A stretch of DNA of 64,000 bases from Aquarana catesbeiana (GCF_042186555.1 NC_133326.1:489819581-489883580); one strand, 5' to 3'; counted from the first letter of the stretch, positions 32,684 through 44,333 are shown. Notes: generated by a model not told the origin, from the letters alone. Numbers and translations are program-made.

Positions 32684-33283
32684 CTAGTAAAACCGAGGAT
32701 CTGGTAGAGTCACATACTTTCCTTCTTTATCTACAGTGGTAATAAAGTATACAGCATTGTCCTTTCCCATTCTGCAGATTACCACTTTATCAGCATAGCT
32801 ATGCCGACCATAGTTACAATGAACAAAGCATCCGTTAAAACGTTCATCCATCCGGACAGAACATCCAGTCTTTCTAAAGGGTTTATGCACAGACAAGTAG
32901 TCCCAAATAGCTTTGTTGTACCAAAGTTCCCGATTAGCTTCAGTCTCCCGCATGACATCCTGGGGCACATAAGGGAATTCCAATCCATACTCTGCGGCCA
33001 CACGCTTGTTTAATATCCTTTGCAAGCGAGCAAGTTTTGGCAAAGATCTGTCTTTTCCCATATCAGGCGGTACACAGGAGTCTAATGACTTTTTCACCAT
33101 AGACTCAGCCGCTGTCTGTAGCGAATCAATAACTTTTGACAAAGTCCCAGCAACAGCACTGTGCGTCTCCACACAGAGCGACGTCTTCCCAGAACTCATG
33201 GCAGTCCATTCAGGAAGGGTAATTGTGGAGGCAACATCTTCGCCTTGTGACCACAATAGCTCTTGCGACATGGTTTCGAACAA
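32684..33283 (-). CDS. Unrecognised protein of the LTR element, C-terminal frame
   Basis: A 199-residue frame, also open upstream of its first Met (ERLANRIHVGSFQDDDLFET). Visible features are a helical middle (LSKVIDSLQTAAESMVKKSL), a basic helix (KLARLQRILNKRVAAEYGLE) and a compact C-terminal segment with spaced Cys (KTGCSVRMDERFNGCFVHCN) ending VTLPDPRFY. I do not recognise the family; it lacks RT, protease and integrase motifs. It overlaps the other frame by about 90 bp in a different phase, so the two may be one gene with a frameshift, natural or mutational. It could be a diverged gag or a captured gene. Confidence 0.5.
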   Translation of the reverse strand: MFETMSQELLWSQGEDVASTITLPEWTAMSSGKTSLCVETHSAVAGTLSKVIDSLQTAAESMVKKSLDSCVPPDMGKDRSLPKLARLQRILNKRVAAEYGLEFPYVPQDVMRETEANRELWYNKAIWDYLSVHKPFRKTGCSVRMDERFNGCFVHCNYGRHSYADKVVICRMGKDNAVYFITTVDKEGKYVTLPDPRFY

Positions 33284-33954
33284 GTCATCATCCTGGAAAG
33301 ATCCAACATGGATTCTATTTGCGAGTCTCTCAATTCTTCTGCTGGCAAATACTTATTTACAGTCCCCAACAATGGCTTACCCGTTCCAGACGTAGACTCT
33401 GGTAGCTCCGGCTCAGGTAACCTCTGGGGTAGGCCTCGACCATGGCCGCGAGAAGCCTTCACATAGCCCACCTTCTTCTGAGTAGGCACCACAGGAACAG
33501 GTGTAGTGGATTCAGAAATCAAAGTAATGTCTCCTGATGAGACGGCAGCAGCAGCGTCTCTTTCTGAAACATTTTCGGCAGCAACAGGTGAAGTATCGGC
33601 CCATCGCTCTCTCTCTGTAGGGATAGCAGCTTCCACTGTAGCGTTACCTGTCACCCAATCCATCCGGTAGGCACGGGGTGGCATAGTAGGTGGCTCCACT
33701 ACAAACAAGTACTCTCCACATTGCGGACATCGGCCGAATGGACGAAGATGCACGGCCAATCCTCCACATCGATAGCAGGTCATGCCCAGTCCCTCAACAT
33801 CTCCCAAGGTATACAGGACAAACTTCCCCTGCGGTTTCATTCGAACTCCAGTATCCGTGAGCAGAGTTCCAGATTGCACAGCATTCATCATGGTGCTTGC
33901 AGGGAACACTCTGGGTCCCACAACTGATTGCAATGCCGGAAAAGACATGGCCAC
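33196..33954 (-). CDS. Unrecognised zinc-ribbon-like protein of the LTR element
   Basis: A 252-residue frame. It begins MAMSFPALQSVVGPRVFPAS. A four-Cys motif, CYRCGG then CPQCGE about 14 residues later (near residues 60-79), looks like a zinc ribbon. A long Ser/Thr/Pro/Ala linker follows, then a basic, RNA-binding-like stretch (KASRGHGRGLPQRLPEPELP) near residue 168 and an acidic helix (LPAEELRDSQIESMLDLS). A short upstream frame (34036-33794) overlaps out of phase. Its position after the primer site is where gag normally lies, but the zinc motif differs from the CCHC knuckle of retroviral nucleocapsid. Function unknown. Confidence 0.5.
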   Translation of the reverse strand: MAMSFPALQSVVGPRVFPASTMMNAVQSGTLLTDTGVRMKPQGKFVLYTLGDVEGLGMTCYRCGGLAVHLRPFGRCPQCGEYLFVVEPPTMPPRAYRMDWVTGNATVEAAIPTERERWADTSPVAAENVSERDAAAAVSSGDITLISESTTPVPVVPTQKKVGYVKASRGHGRGLPQRLPEPELPESTSGTGKPLLGTVNKYLPAEELRDSQIESMLDLSRMMTCSKPCRKSYCGHKAKMLPPQLPFLNGLP

Positions 33955-34223
33955 ACTCTGATCTTTTCAGCATGATCACGAGGCTTCTCTTCTCCTCTGG
34001 CACCAAGCACACTACACGCGTCCCACGCGGTAGCAAATAGGGTAACTCCTCCCAATTGTTCTTTCAGTCACGTAGCTGGCGCCCAGCGTCTACGCACCCA
34101 AAAGCAAAGTCCTGTAGTTTAACCTTTCCTCTTCCTGAAAAGATTTTTTTCCAAAGTCCAGCTCTCTCTGTAAACTCCCGGTAAAACACTTCACTGGGTT
34201 GCAATAATTGTCAGTCAACAAAC

Positions 34224-34242
34224 CCTGGACGATGCCCCCACA
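34224..34242 (-). promoter_or_regulatory. Primer-binding site, tRNA-Pro-like
   Basis: Two bases after the 5' LTR (minus strand), TGGGGGCATCGTCCAGGG matches the complement of the tRNA-Pro 3' end apart from one inserted A and one change. This fixes the element's orientation independently of its ORFs. Confidence 0.7.
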
Positions 34243-35315
34243 TGTAGCACTAACTCATGGTGGAGCTGCTGGTTTAAGCGGGTCTGTTACCTTCACTTTG
34301 CTTCCCTCTGTTTCACCGCACCGGGTCTAGGAGTTCCGTTGAGTTTACTGCTGGACGACACACGCACCAACACTGGAGTACGTTTTCAATGCTTTATTGA
34401 ACAGTCAAACTTTAGGAAGTAGCAGGAAAGAGACAGAAAAGGAAACTCTCAGGAGAAACTCAAATATCTTCTTGCAAAATCTTAGCGACAAATGTCCCGA
34501 TAGAATTCAAATAATTATGTGGAATGTATTCCCCTCATGGGACACACTCTTTGCTCATCTGGATAGGCCTCTCTCACCGGTCTAGCAGCCAGCACACAGC
34601 ACGAATCGAAAGTCTCTGCCACAGACTTATTTGGGGGGGTAAATCTGCACAATCCTCTGCCACAGTATGTATCAGATCTTCTGCAGTGAACAGTCAGTCA
34701 CAGTGCCTGAACCTTTAAGCCGAACCGGCGACACTATGCTCTATAGTTACTTCTTTGGATACGTCCTCCAGCCGAGTCACCAGGCCCCTCTATAGACCAG
34801 CACGCTGCGTGATCTCTCCAAGACGGGTAATCACCCTGGGATCTCCTCGGCTGTCCAGCTTCGTCACACAGGACCGACAGCTCAGGACCATTCCTCGGCC
34901 GCGGTGGTAGGCCCCAGACAAGCCTCTGGACCCACCCCTGCGCTGTAGCATCGTGGGCCTACCGATCGGAGGACCACGAGGTAGCTCCTTAACGCATACC
35001 TGTCGGCCAGGAGGGCCAGCAGGTGGCTGAAAAACGACCTTAGAACATGGCGTCTGTCCCATAAATACCCTCGCCCAGAATGCAACTCGGAGGACCACCT
35101 CCACCGAGCTTGCCTCCGAGAAAGAGGAGCATCTATACACTTCAACACATTGCCTTTCCAACACTGACTAGTGGTAACAGCGACACCCACCGGTCAGCAC
35201 GGAAGCACACACAACGTCAGCCAAGCTGGAACAGAGGCAAACTTTTAACCTTCCTAACACACAATTTACTAAATTTACCTAATCTGCGGTAGATTGTAAA
35301 TCTACCAGCGCTACA
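34243..35315 (-). repeat. 5' LTR of the minus-strand element
   Basis: 1,073 bp matching 31071-32140. It presumably carries the promoter and polyadenylation signal for minus-strand transcription; I could not assign a specific TATA box with confidence. Confidence 0.9.
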
Positions 35316-35815
35316 CTATCTTTACAGCAGGTGTCCCTATCAGAGTCTTCCCTTTACAACAGGGATCCTAATCAGAGTCTCCTTTTACATCAAGTGGTCC
35401 CCTTTACATCAGTTGTCTCCATTAACGTCCCCCTTTACATAAGGTTTCCCCATCAGCATCTTCCTTTACATCAGGTGTCCCAATCAGAGTCCCCCTATAC
35501 ATCAGGTGTCTCAGTCAAAGTCCCCCTTTTCATTAGGTGCCCCCTTTACATCAGGTGTCCCCATCAGAATCCTCCTTTTACATCAGGTGTCCTAATCAGA
35601 GTCCCCCTATACATCAGGCGCCCCCTATACATCAGGTCTCCCCATCAGTGTACCCCCTCTTTATACTAGGTGTTCACCTTTAGATCAGGTGTCCCCCTTT
35701 ACCTCAGGTGTCCCATTCAAGTCCCTGTTTACATCAGGTGTCCCCATCAGAGTCCCCCTTTACATCAGGTGTCTCCCTTTACATCAGATGTCCTGACTCC
35801 CAGTCAGTGTGCCTC
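35316..35815. repeat. CCTTTACATCAGGTGTCCCCATCAGAGTCC-type minisatellite
   Basis: About 15 degenerate units of roughly 30 bp made of CCCCCTTTACATCAGG, TGTCCCCATCAGAGT and variants. Related isolated units persist to about 36365. The open frames across it are repeat artefacts. Confidence 0.9.
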
Positions 35816-37642
35816 CTCACATTAGTGTTCTCCTATCAGTGTGCCTCTCATAGGCATGCGCAGGGGGTGTGCCAGGTGTGCCTGGGCACACCCTTATCAC
35901 TTTGTGTGGTGCAAATTCCCCCTAATGCTTGGGCTCCCCCCGTGTTGCTCCCCCCCCCCCCCAGTAGTGCTGCTGGCTTCCCTCCTCTCCTCCTGGCTGT
36001 TGTGGGGATGTTTCAGGACGGAGAGCGGGGGAAGGGGCTAGTAAATATGTAATTTTCTGGCCCCTTCCTTTTCTAAATGAACACAGTAAACACACTCACT
36101 GTGTTCATTCATAACGGAAGCATAGTGTTTGCTATGCTTCAGTTTGTGAATGAACAGGAAGCTGCTAAGCACAGAGCACTTCTCATTCATTCACTGTCCT
36201 GTGTAGCTGAGGTTGCAGAGAAAGGCATGTGTGTTTGAACTTTGGGTGCACACCCTAATGCAATAGACTGCATAACCTATGGTGCCTCCTTATATCAGCT
36301 GCCCTATCAGAGTGTCCCCTTACACAATGTGTCCCCATCAGAGTGCCCCCTTACATCAGTTGTAACCCCCCCTCCCCCTTGTACTCACAGCTTTCCTGGA
36401 ATGAAGTCAGCTTCTCCTTAATCTTTCCAGTCATGTGATAAGTCACAATGCAAGGGGAGAGAGGAAGGACACTCCGCCTTTACTCCTCAGTGCCGCCCTG
36501 AGACTTGGATGAGTTCTCAGTGTCAGCTATCTATTGCCCTCTGTACGCTGGAGGGAGGAGAAAGCCTAATCCTCCCTCCAGCAAGTTTTGGCAGCTGCTC
36601 CTTGTGACAGGAGTGAAATCGTCATCACTCCTGTCAGTGAGGAGCCGCACCAGGAGTGCTGTGCGCCCCACCTCAACAGCCCTTGTACCAGCCCTGACTG
36701 GGCAGGCCATGTTCTCTTTTTAAACCCCCATCTTTGAATATAGTATACTTTATATACAACTACCCACTATTACTGCTCTTATTTTATTTGATTTATAAAC
36801 GATAACATCTATAAACACCTTCAATACAGCTGAACTGACTGTTTTTACCATCATAAGGGATTGCTGACCAAATCCTTGGCTCTGTAAGGCTTACCCATAA
36901 GATAGATTTAAATCACAATCACCAAGAGGCTTAGTGGCAATAATATGCCCAGTTAGACTGAATAAGGCACTCTTCCCCTATATCACAAGTACCATACAAA
37001 TACCAAATTCCTAACTATAGTCTACTTGTGTGATACTGGGGACCCAAAGGGACACAGAGCTGGCAGTGATTTGAAATAGCACTGGGGTCACTTCACTGAC
37101 TAGAGCAGATCACATATCCCGCATTCACATAAAGCTCTCCGAGGCCTGAAAGGGTTTGGAGAATCAGGTGCTGCAGACGACCATCAAGCTCAATGAATTA
37201 TGGATGTTATATATGTGAGCGGAGCCCTTCCTGTCCTCAGAGACACTTCTCGCTGTCACCTTATCTGGCTGCTTTGCAAGAGATATGCTACAGGCACCTG
37301 GAACGCGATGTAAAAAAGCTTGCCTTTAGAAGCCGAGTATAAAAATTATACATGTAATACAGCATTCAGAAACCAAGGCTGGTATTTTAACTCCTGAATG
37401 CTGCTGTCTTTCCAGCCTCACATTGGTTATTCCACTTTATTAAATGCCTACAAACGCTAAACTAAATTTCCTTATCAATAATTTAAAAGTCACTAGAAGC
37501 ATTCTGATACAAAGGCACATCAAAAGCTAAACTAAAAACCAACAAATTACTTTTAAAAAGGGCTGCTAATAACAAATGCATCTCTTTGGCTTTCTTTGGG
37601 CTAAACGATGCTTCTAAATGGTCCTCACTAAACCAACCATGT
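35816..37642. other. Unassigned DNA with short inverted repeats
   Basis: No gene is supported. It contains a C-run (35950-35962), a perfect short palindrome AATGAACACAGT...ACTGTGTTCATT at 36077-36110, leftover minisatellite units near 36290-36365, and the dispersed repeat word at 37469. Confidence 0.4.
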
Positions 37643-38013
37643 ATCCCTAATAGAGTTGGGCCGAACACCCCCCGGTTCGGTTTGCGGCAGAACTCTCGAA
37701 CATCGTAAAAGTTAGGACCACGAACCCCATTGAAGTCTATGGGACCCAGATTTGAGAAATCAAAGTCCCCATTTTAAAAGCTTACATGCAAGTTATTGGC
37801 CATAAAAAGGGTATGGGGGCCAGGGTACTGCCTTGGGGGACATGTATCAATTAAAAAAATGTTTTTAAAAAAGGTTGTTTTTAGAGGAGCAGTGAATGTA
37901 GCCTCTCTGGCGGTATGATTATGTCAGATTTTTGAATCTCAAAGCGGTACATTGTTTTGCATAGAAATTTGTCGTTTTATATTGTAGGCCTGTAATTCTT
38001 AGTAATAACACAC

Positions 38014-38527
38014 TTAAAGTGGTGTTCCACCCTAAAAAAAAAAAGTCATGATTGTGCCTAAAAAAAAACAAAAAAAACCATTTGGATATTTTGTTTTTTT
38101 TACTTACCCCTAAATGCCTGTTGCTAGGGGGGGTCCCTCGTAGTCTGCCTCTTCCAGTGCCTGGGCTGGTGACATCACTTCCCCCTCAGCACAGGAAGGG
38201 CTCAGCTCTGCTCCCTCCCTCCTGTCAATCATCTGGGACCCATTACAGGTCCCAGGTGACCCATTACAGGTCCCAGGTGACTGAGCGGCCAATCACGGCG
38301 CACGGCGCCGCTCGCGCATGCGCAGTGGGTGCCAGGCTGTGAAGCCATAGCCCGGCGCCCACAGTTGCAATGCCGGCACCACTGAATGGAGGGGGAGATG
38401 AGCGGGGCTTCGATCCCCCGCATCGCTGGACCCTGGGACAGGTAAGTGTCAAATTAAAAGTCAGCAGCTGCAGTATTTGTAGCTGCTGACTTTTAATTTT
38501 TTTTTTTTGATGGGCCCTCCTCTTTAA
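38014..38527. mobile_element. Nested TTAA-flanked MITE (TTAAAG family)
   Basis: TTAAAGTGGTGTTCCACCC to GGCCCTCCTCTTTAA, with TTAA at 38014-38017 and 38524-38527. The uninterrupted site ACACACTTAAATCTGTCC is visible at 51672 in the related MITE, which proves the insertion and its TTAA duplication. It contains GACCCATTACAGGTCCCAGGT twice in tandem and an AGTCAGCAGCTGC palindrome. Confidence 0.85.
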
Positions 38528-38922
38528 GTCTGTCCAAACAAGAGTCTAATAAACATCCCAGGTATGATAAAGTTTAAAACACAAAATCATAAATTATAAT
38601 ACAATAAATAACTATAAATAATTATAAAAAAAAGAATATAATAATAATAAAATTAATTTCCCCACGATTCACTATCACTCAATTCTGCAAGTGTTCGTAT
38701 TTACTATCGCTGTTTTCTAGCTGGTCTAAAACCAATTTTGACGTAAAGGGACATTTTTTAGTTGCCAATGCCATGGATAATCTCAAGTTTCCAGGCAGAA
38801 AGAACAGTATATATAATATAAAAGTGCATGCAGGGCACTGGACAAAGCACTAGGGACATAAGGCACATGAAATGATTTGATAAAGTAATGTAAACTTACA
38901 GATTACAGTGTACTGTATGTGT

Positions 38923-39225
38923 ATTTCGTCCTATTATGACGAAACGCCTACGACTTCATCACGTTGTTCTCGGACGGGCTATACGCAAACCTAGGAAGTG
39001 GAGGTTACAGACGGAGACGCCGGAATTTTTTATGCAATTTATTCCGCTGCTCTTTCACACTGGGATGTTGTAAGTGTATTTTCATTCTCAATAAATTATT
39101 CTTTTTGGATGTATTACACTATGGATTGCTTTTGTTTCATATCCCTGGGAATCATCTGCCGTTAGCTGCTGCTGTGCGTTATGGTTGTTGGGAGACAGAT
39201 TTCCCTATGCTGCCCTATGCCGTAA
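38923..39225 (+). mobile_element. Nested ribozyme-type fragment
   Basis: Absent from the sister MITE at 51567-52331. It starts next to CGTCCTATTATGACGAAACGCC, a stem II plus GAAACGC 3' core of a hammerhead whose 5' core is lost. About 150 bp later comes CTCAATAAATTATTC. The order matches the elements at 11.3 and 26.1 kb. It ends near CACAGCGGGG, where the MITE sequence resumes. Confidence 0.5.
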
Positions 39226-39350
39226 TAGCACAGCGGGGGGGGGGGGCATCGTAGGATACTGGTGACAAGGTAAGTGTGGCTCCGGTTTACTGCTAATGGT
39301 ACTGAAATTTAACCCAGAGCCACACTCGGGAATACTGCCAGGAGGGTTAA

Positions 39351-40001
39351 TGATGCTTAAAGTAAAAATAAACAAAATGAAAAGCTCCTTTAAATATAGT
39401 GCCTTTTAGTCTGCCTTTAAAGTGGCACATCTGTACAATTTATAGAATCTGCTGCAGCAAAACTGACATTTATAAAGGAATAAAAGGACATTTAAAATGC
39501 CAGTAATACAATACCATTGCCGGCAATACAAAAATGTTAAGAAAATGGCGTGGAGGTCCCCCCCCCAACCTATAACAGGTCCTTTGGGTCTGGTATGAAT
39601 TGTACATGGAACCCCACACCAACAATTAAAAAAAAAAAAACGGCGTGGGGCCCCCAAAATCCATACCAGACCCTTATCCGAGCATGCAGCCCAGCAGGTC
39701 AGGAGAGGGGGGTCAAGCGAGCATACCAGGCCACATGCCCTCAACATGGGGGGATGCTTTGAGACGGGAGGGAATTTCCTGGGGCAAGGTCCTCTTCCCG
39801 ACAACCCTAGGCTGTGGTTGTGGGGGTCTGCTGGCAGGAGGCTTATCCAAATCTGATAGCCCCCTTTAATAAAGGGCCTCCGTTTCCCGCCCCCTTCTCA
39901 TATGAATGAGTATGGGGTACATTGTACCCCTACCCATTCACCAAAAAAATTGTTAAATATAAATAAAGACAGAAGGCAGTTTTTGACAATTCCTTTATTA
40001 A
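39351..40001. repeat. Left arm of the hAT palindrome
   Basis: CATACCAGGCCACATGCCCTCAACATGGGGGG (39722 onward), CCCCCTTTAATAAAGGG and the GAATGAGTATGGGGTACATT block are found reverse-complemented at 47640-47973. The arm continues beyond the piggyBac 2 insertion at 47206. The part at 39540-39680 resembles GGTCCTTTGGGTCTGGTATG words in the 3' region of the autonomous hAT (60255-60350). Confidence 0.8.
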
Positions 40002-41302
40002 CCACTTGCCGACCGCCAATGGCATGGGCAGGCAGAGTAAGGTATGGGTACGTCACTCCCCTCCCGCGGGCGGGGGGCGCGATTGCGCCCCCCTGGTGCC
40101 CGAGGCGGTCGGCATTGTCCCAGGAGTGATCCATCCTGAGGGTGAGGCCACTGATTCATGGCCTCTCTCTCACAATCACTCCTGGCAAATGAGAAGCTTC
40201 CTCTGCTTCTGTAATGTAAACAGAAGCAGAGGAAGTGATGTCATCTCTCCTTGTGAAGCCTTTTCATTCCGGCATCCAAGGAGAGAAGACATCTATTGTG
40301 AGTCTGCGCCAACACTACACTGACACTAGCACACATAGGCACATAAAACCCCCCGATAACCCCCCGATCACCCCCCCTGCACCCCCTGTCATCCCCTGTC
40401 ACAGTGACACCATTGGCAGTTTTTATTTTTTTACTGATTATTGCATTGGTGTCATTTGTGACTGTTATAAGTGGTAGGGCAGTTAGTGGTAGGCCCCTTT
40501 AGGTCTAGGGTACCCCCCTAAACCCCCTAATAAAGGTTTAACCCCTTGATCTCCCCCCTCAGTTAACCCCTGTCGCCAGTGTCACTAAGCAATCTTTTTT
40601 CTGATCGCTGTATTAGTGTCACAGGTGATGCTAGTTAGCCAGGTAAGTATTTAGGTTCACCATCAGCTTTTTATAACGTCAGGTACCCCCATACACTACC
40701 TAATAAAGGTTTTAACCCTCTGATTGCCCCCTAGTTAATCCTTTCACCAGTGATCACCGTATAAGTGTTATGGGTGACGCTGGTTAGTTAGTTTGTTTTT
40801 TATACCCGCCGTTTATTACCCGATAAAGGTTTAACCCCCTGATCGCCTGGCGGGTGATATCAGTTGGGTTTTAGGGTCAGATAAGGTCTGCGTCGCCCCA
40901 GGCAGCGTCAGATTAGTGCCAGTACCGCTAACACCCATGCACGCAGCATACACCTCCCTTAGTGGTATAGTATCTGAACGGATCAATATCTGATCTGATC
41001 AGATCTATGCTAGCATCCCCAGCAGTTTAGGGTTCCCAAAAACGCAGTGTTAGCAGGAACAGCCAAGATACCTGCTAGCACCTGCGTTTTGCCCTCCGCC
41101 CAGCCCAGCCCACCCAAGAGCAGTATCGATCGATCACTGTCACTTACAAAACACAACACACATAACTGCAGCATTCGCAGAGTCAGGCCTGATCCCTGCG
41201 ATCGCTAACAGTTTTTTTGGTAGCGTTTGAATCATTCGCTAACAGTCAGGAGCTTTTTTACCTGTGAGTCTCACTAGTGTACCAGTAAGTTTAGAGCCCA
41301 AA

Positions 41303-43252
41303 ATGGCAAATCGAAGGTACACTAATGAAGAGGCCTACATGTTTCTAAACATGACAGATAGTGAAGAGGAAGTCACTCATCTGTTAGATTCAGGCTCAGA
41401 ATACGATCCTGTAGACGACAGCAGCTCCATGACAGATAGCTCTGACGACGGAGTTGTAGTCCCTGCCAAGGTCAGGCGTACCAGACCTCGATCTTCTTCT
41501 GCTGTTGAGGTGCAAGAACCACAGGGCTCTCGTATGGACCAGAGAAGTACTAGTGCTGCCCATCCTTCTGGTGAACTGGCAAGCACCGGCGGCCTAGTAC
41601 ACCCTGGTCGTGGTCAAACCAGCACTCCAGTAACATGTGGTGACGTGGCGAGTCCCATAAGTGCAGTTCAAGCTGGTGAGGTGGCAAGCACAAGTAGTGT
41701 CCCCCTGCCACCAAGAAGACAAAGACAGGCCCATCGAGCCCATAGTGCCCTTCCTGCTGCATTCACCAATCCTAATTGGGAACCCACCACTTTTTCAGCA
41801 CCCGTACTTCCCCCATTCACTGGCCAACCCGGCATTCAGGTGGAAACAGTTGATTTTACGTCACTTGATTTTTATTCGCTGTTTTTCAGCAAAGATCTTT
41901 ATAGATCTATTGTGGACCAAAGTAATTTATGCTGGTCAATACATCGCCGCTAATCCCCAGTCCTCCCTTGCCAGAGATTGGAAACCAATTACGGTCTCCG
42001 AATTTAAGATCTTTCTGGGCCTATCCCTCAACATGGGCATAGTTAAAATGAGTATGTTGCAGTCATATTGGTCCACTGACACAATTTACCATATACCATC
42101 TACCTCCATGACCAGGGCACGATACGAGCAGATCTTGCGGTTCATGCATTTCAACAACAATGAACTCTGTCGTCCTCATGGAGACCCTGGATACAATCGG
42201 CTCTACAAAATTCGGCCCCTTGTAAACCACTTCAACCAACGTTTTGCAGACTTGTTTACTCCCCATCAAGTTGTCTGCGTTGATGAGTCCCTGATTAAGT
42301 TTTCTGGCCGCTTGTCTTTCAAACAGTATCTTCCCAGCAAGCGTGCCAGATACGGGGTCAAGATGTATAAGCCTGTGACAGGGCCACAGGCTATACATGT
42401 AGTTTTATGGTTTACAAGGAAAAAGATAGCCACGTAGAGCCGGAGAACTGCCCAGATTACATAGGGAGCGCTGGAAAGATTATGTGGGACTTGGTGTCAC
42501 CCTTATTCGGAAAGGGGTACTATTTGTATGTGGACAATTATTACACGAGCGTGCCAATTTTTAGTCACTTGTTTGATCATCAGATTGGAGCATGTGTCAC
42601 CATGCAACCTAATCACCGGGGTTTTCCCCAGCGACTTGTAGATTCCCGTCTTAGGCTGGGGGAGAGAGCCTGCTTCAAGTGTAATAATTTGCTCGCTGTG
42701 AAGTGGAAGGATAATAAGAACGTTTTTGTTCTTACCTCCCGTCATGCAGACATGACAATCCACATTCCTACGGCGACCGGTGTTGTGGAGAATCCCCTCT
42801 GTGTTCACGAATATAACCAAAATATGGGAGGGGTGGACCTCAATGACCAGTTATTGGGGCCGTACCTAGTTGCCCATAAGGCCAGACGCTGGTACAAAAA
42901 AGTGTCTGTTTATTTCAATTGGCTTTGCTGAAAGCTCATGTTCTATACAGAGCTTCAGGACGGACTGGATCCTTCCTTAAATTCCAGGAAGAGATCGTCA
43001 GAGCCCTTCTGTTTCCAAACGGTGCACCACCTTACCTTTCCAATCCAAATGCAGTAAGCCGGCTGCATGAGAGGCATTTTCTGTATGTCCTCCCGAGTAC
43101 CCCTACCCAACGGACCCCCCAAAGAAGATGTCGTGTCTGCAGCAAGTGTGGATATTCATGACACCCGCTATTATTGTCCCTCCTGTCCTGACAATCCTGG
43201 TCTTTGCATTGGTGAATGTTTTGAACGCTACCATACACTAGTTGAGTATTAG
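41303..43252 (+). pseudogene. piggyBac transposase, four frameshifts
   Basis: The probable start is the Met of MANRRYTNEEAYMFLN at 41303; an in-frame Met 13 codons earlier is less likely because the acidic leader begins at MANRR. An acidic Ser-rich N-terminus (DSGSEYDPVDDSSSM) is followed by VETVDFTSLDF and a frame change near 41935. EFKIFLGLSLNMGIVKMSML and VCVDESLIKFSGRLSFKQYL (first Asp) come next, then a change near 42395. KGYYLYVDNYYTSVPIF (second Asp) and NMGGVDLNDQLLGPYL (third Asp) follow, with a change near 42925. After HERHFL another change leads to the Cys/His domain RCRVCSKCG and YYCPSCPDNPGLCIGECF. The DDD residues are intact. Confidence 0.9.
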
Positions 43253-43343
43253 CGTAGGGTACAGCACTGCACAGACTAGGACACACTTTCACAGGGTCTC
43301 CCAAGATGCCATTGCATTTTGAGAGACCCGAATCTGGACCCGT

Positions 43344-43970
43344 TATGCCCTGTACACACGATAGGATTTTCCGATGGAAAATGTGTGATAGGTCCTTGTT
43401 GTCGGAAATTCCGACCGTGTGTAGGCTCCATCACATATTTTCCATAGGAATTTCCGACACACAAAGTTGAGAGCTTGCTATAAAATTTTCCAACAACAAA
43501 ATCCGTTGTCGGAAATTCCAATCGGGTGTACAAAAATCCGACGCAAAAAGTGCCACGCATTAGAGTTACAACAGTTATGCTCTGTACACACGATCAGACA
43601 TTGATCAGACATTCCGACAACAAAATCCATGGATTTTTTCAGACGGATGTTGGCTCAAACTTGTCTTGCATACACACGATCATACAAAGTTGTCGGAAAG
43701 TCCGATCGTTCTGAATGTGGTGACGTAAAACACGTACGTCGGAACTGTAAACGGGGCAGTAGCCAATAGCTTTCGTCTCTTAATTTATTCTGAGCATGCG
43801 TGGCACTTTGTACGTCGGATTTGTGTACACACAATCGGAATTTCCGACAACGGATTTTGTTGTCGGAAAATTTTATAGCATGCTCTCAAACTTTGTGTGT
43901 CGGAAATTCCAATGGAAAATGTGTGATGGAGTCCACACACGGTCGGAATTTCCGACAACAAGGTCCTATT
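43344..43970. mobile_element. Harbinger-type MITE nested in piggyBac 2
   Basis: It begins after TTA with TGCCCTGTACACACGATAGG, the terminus of the Harbinger element at 428. The left block (43375-43560, with TTCCGAC words and GTGCCACGCAT) is repeated reverse-complemented at 43785-43960. The middle (43578-43780) looks like part of a second copy starting TGCTCTGTACACACGATCAG. Non-coding. The right terminal repeat appears truncated before AGTTAC. Confidence 0.7.
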
Positions 43971-44333
43971 ACACAGTTACAAAAAAAAAAGTGTAAAAAC
44001 AAAAAAAAAAACACAAAAAAAACAAAAATAGTTGTCAATTTATTGTTCTCTCTCTCTCTATTGTTCTGCTCTTTTTTACTTTATTCTATTCTGCAATGTT
44101 GTATTGTTATTATGTTTTATCATGTTTGTTTTTCAGGTATGTAATTTGTTTATACTTTACTGTTTACTGTTACTGTGTTTTATTGTTAACCATGTTTTTG
44201 TTTTCAGGTACGCCATTTAGCTGCAGCGCGGATTTATTTATCTTGACAGCAACAGCGTTTGCTCCCACGATACATAAAGCTGTGACTCCAGCGCTGTAGG
44301 AGGTGATTTCACCACCACAGTTAAAAAAAAGAG

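Larger units (their letters stand above)
31071..35315 (-). mobile_element. Retrovirus-like LTR element, non-autonomous, minus strand
   Basis: Two direct repeats of ~1,070 bp with TGTAGC...GCTACA-type ends flank 2.1 kb. The 4-bp duplication CTAT is present at 31067-31070 and 35316-35319. On the minus strand the 5' LTR (35315-34243) is followed by TGTGGGGGCATCGTCCAGGG, close to a tRNA-Pro primer site. A purine tract precedes the 3' LTR (32140-31071). The interior encodes two overlapping unrecognised frames and no recognisable protease, reverse transcriptase, integrase or envelope. The 4-bp duplication and Pro-type primer site fit a gamma/epsilon-type retrovirus-like lineage, but without pol this is inference. 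LTRs differ by a few percent by eye. Confidence 0.8.
37902..39350. mobile_element. piggyBac-like MITE (CCTCCCTGGCGGTAT family) with two insertions
   Basis: The left end CCTCTCTGGCGGTATGATTA and right end CACTCGGGAATACTGCCAGGAGGGTTAA match the copy at 51563-52331. A TTAA target is kept at the right (39347-39350); the left is mutated. Compared with the other copy it has two additional insertions: a TTAA-flanked MITE at 38014-38527 and a ribozyme-type fragment at about 38923-39225. The flanks AGGAGCAGTGA and TTAATGATGCTTAAAGTA appear to be one interrupted hAT sequence. Confidence 0.75.

Noticed and set aside
33006..33395. 129-codon plus-strand frame in the LTR element
   Set aside because: It is antisense to the two longer minus-strand frames. 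Orientation is fixed as minus by the primer site and polypurine tract.
35331..35669. 112-codon open frame rich in Ser/Pro/Leu
   Set aside because: Spans the CCTTTACATCAGG minisatellite; repeat artefact.
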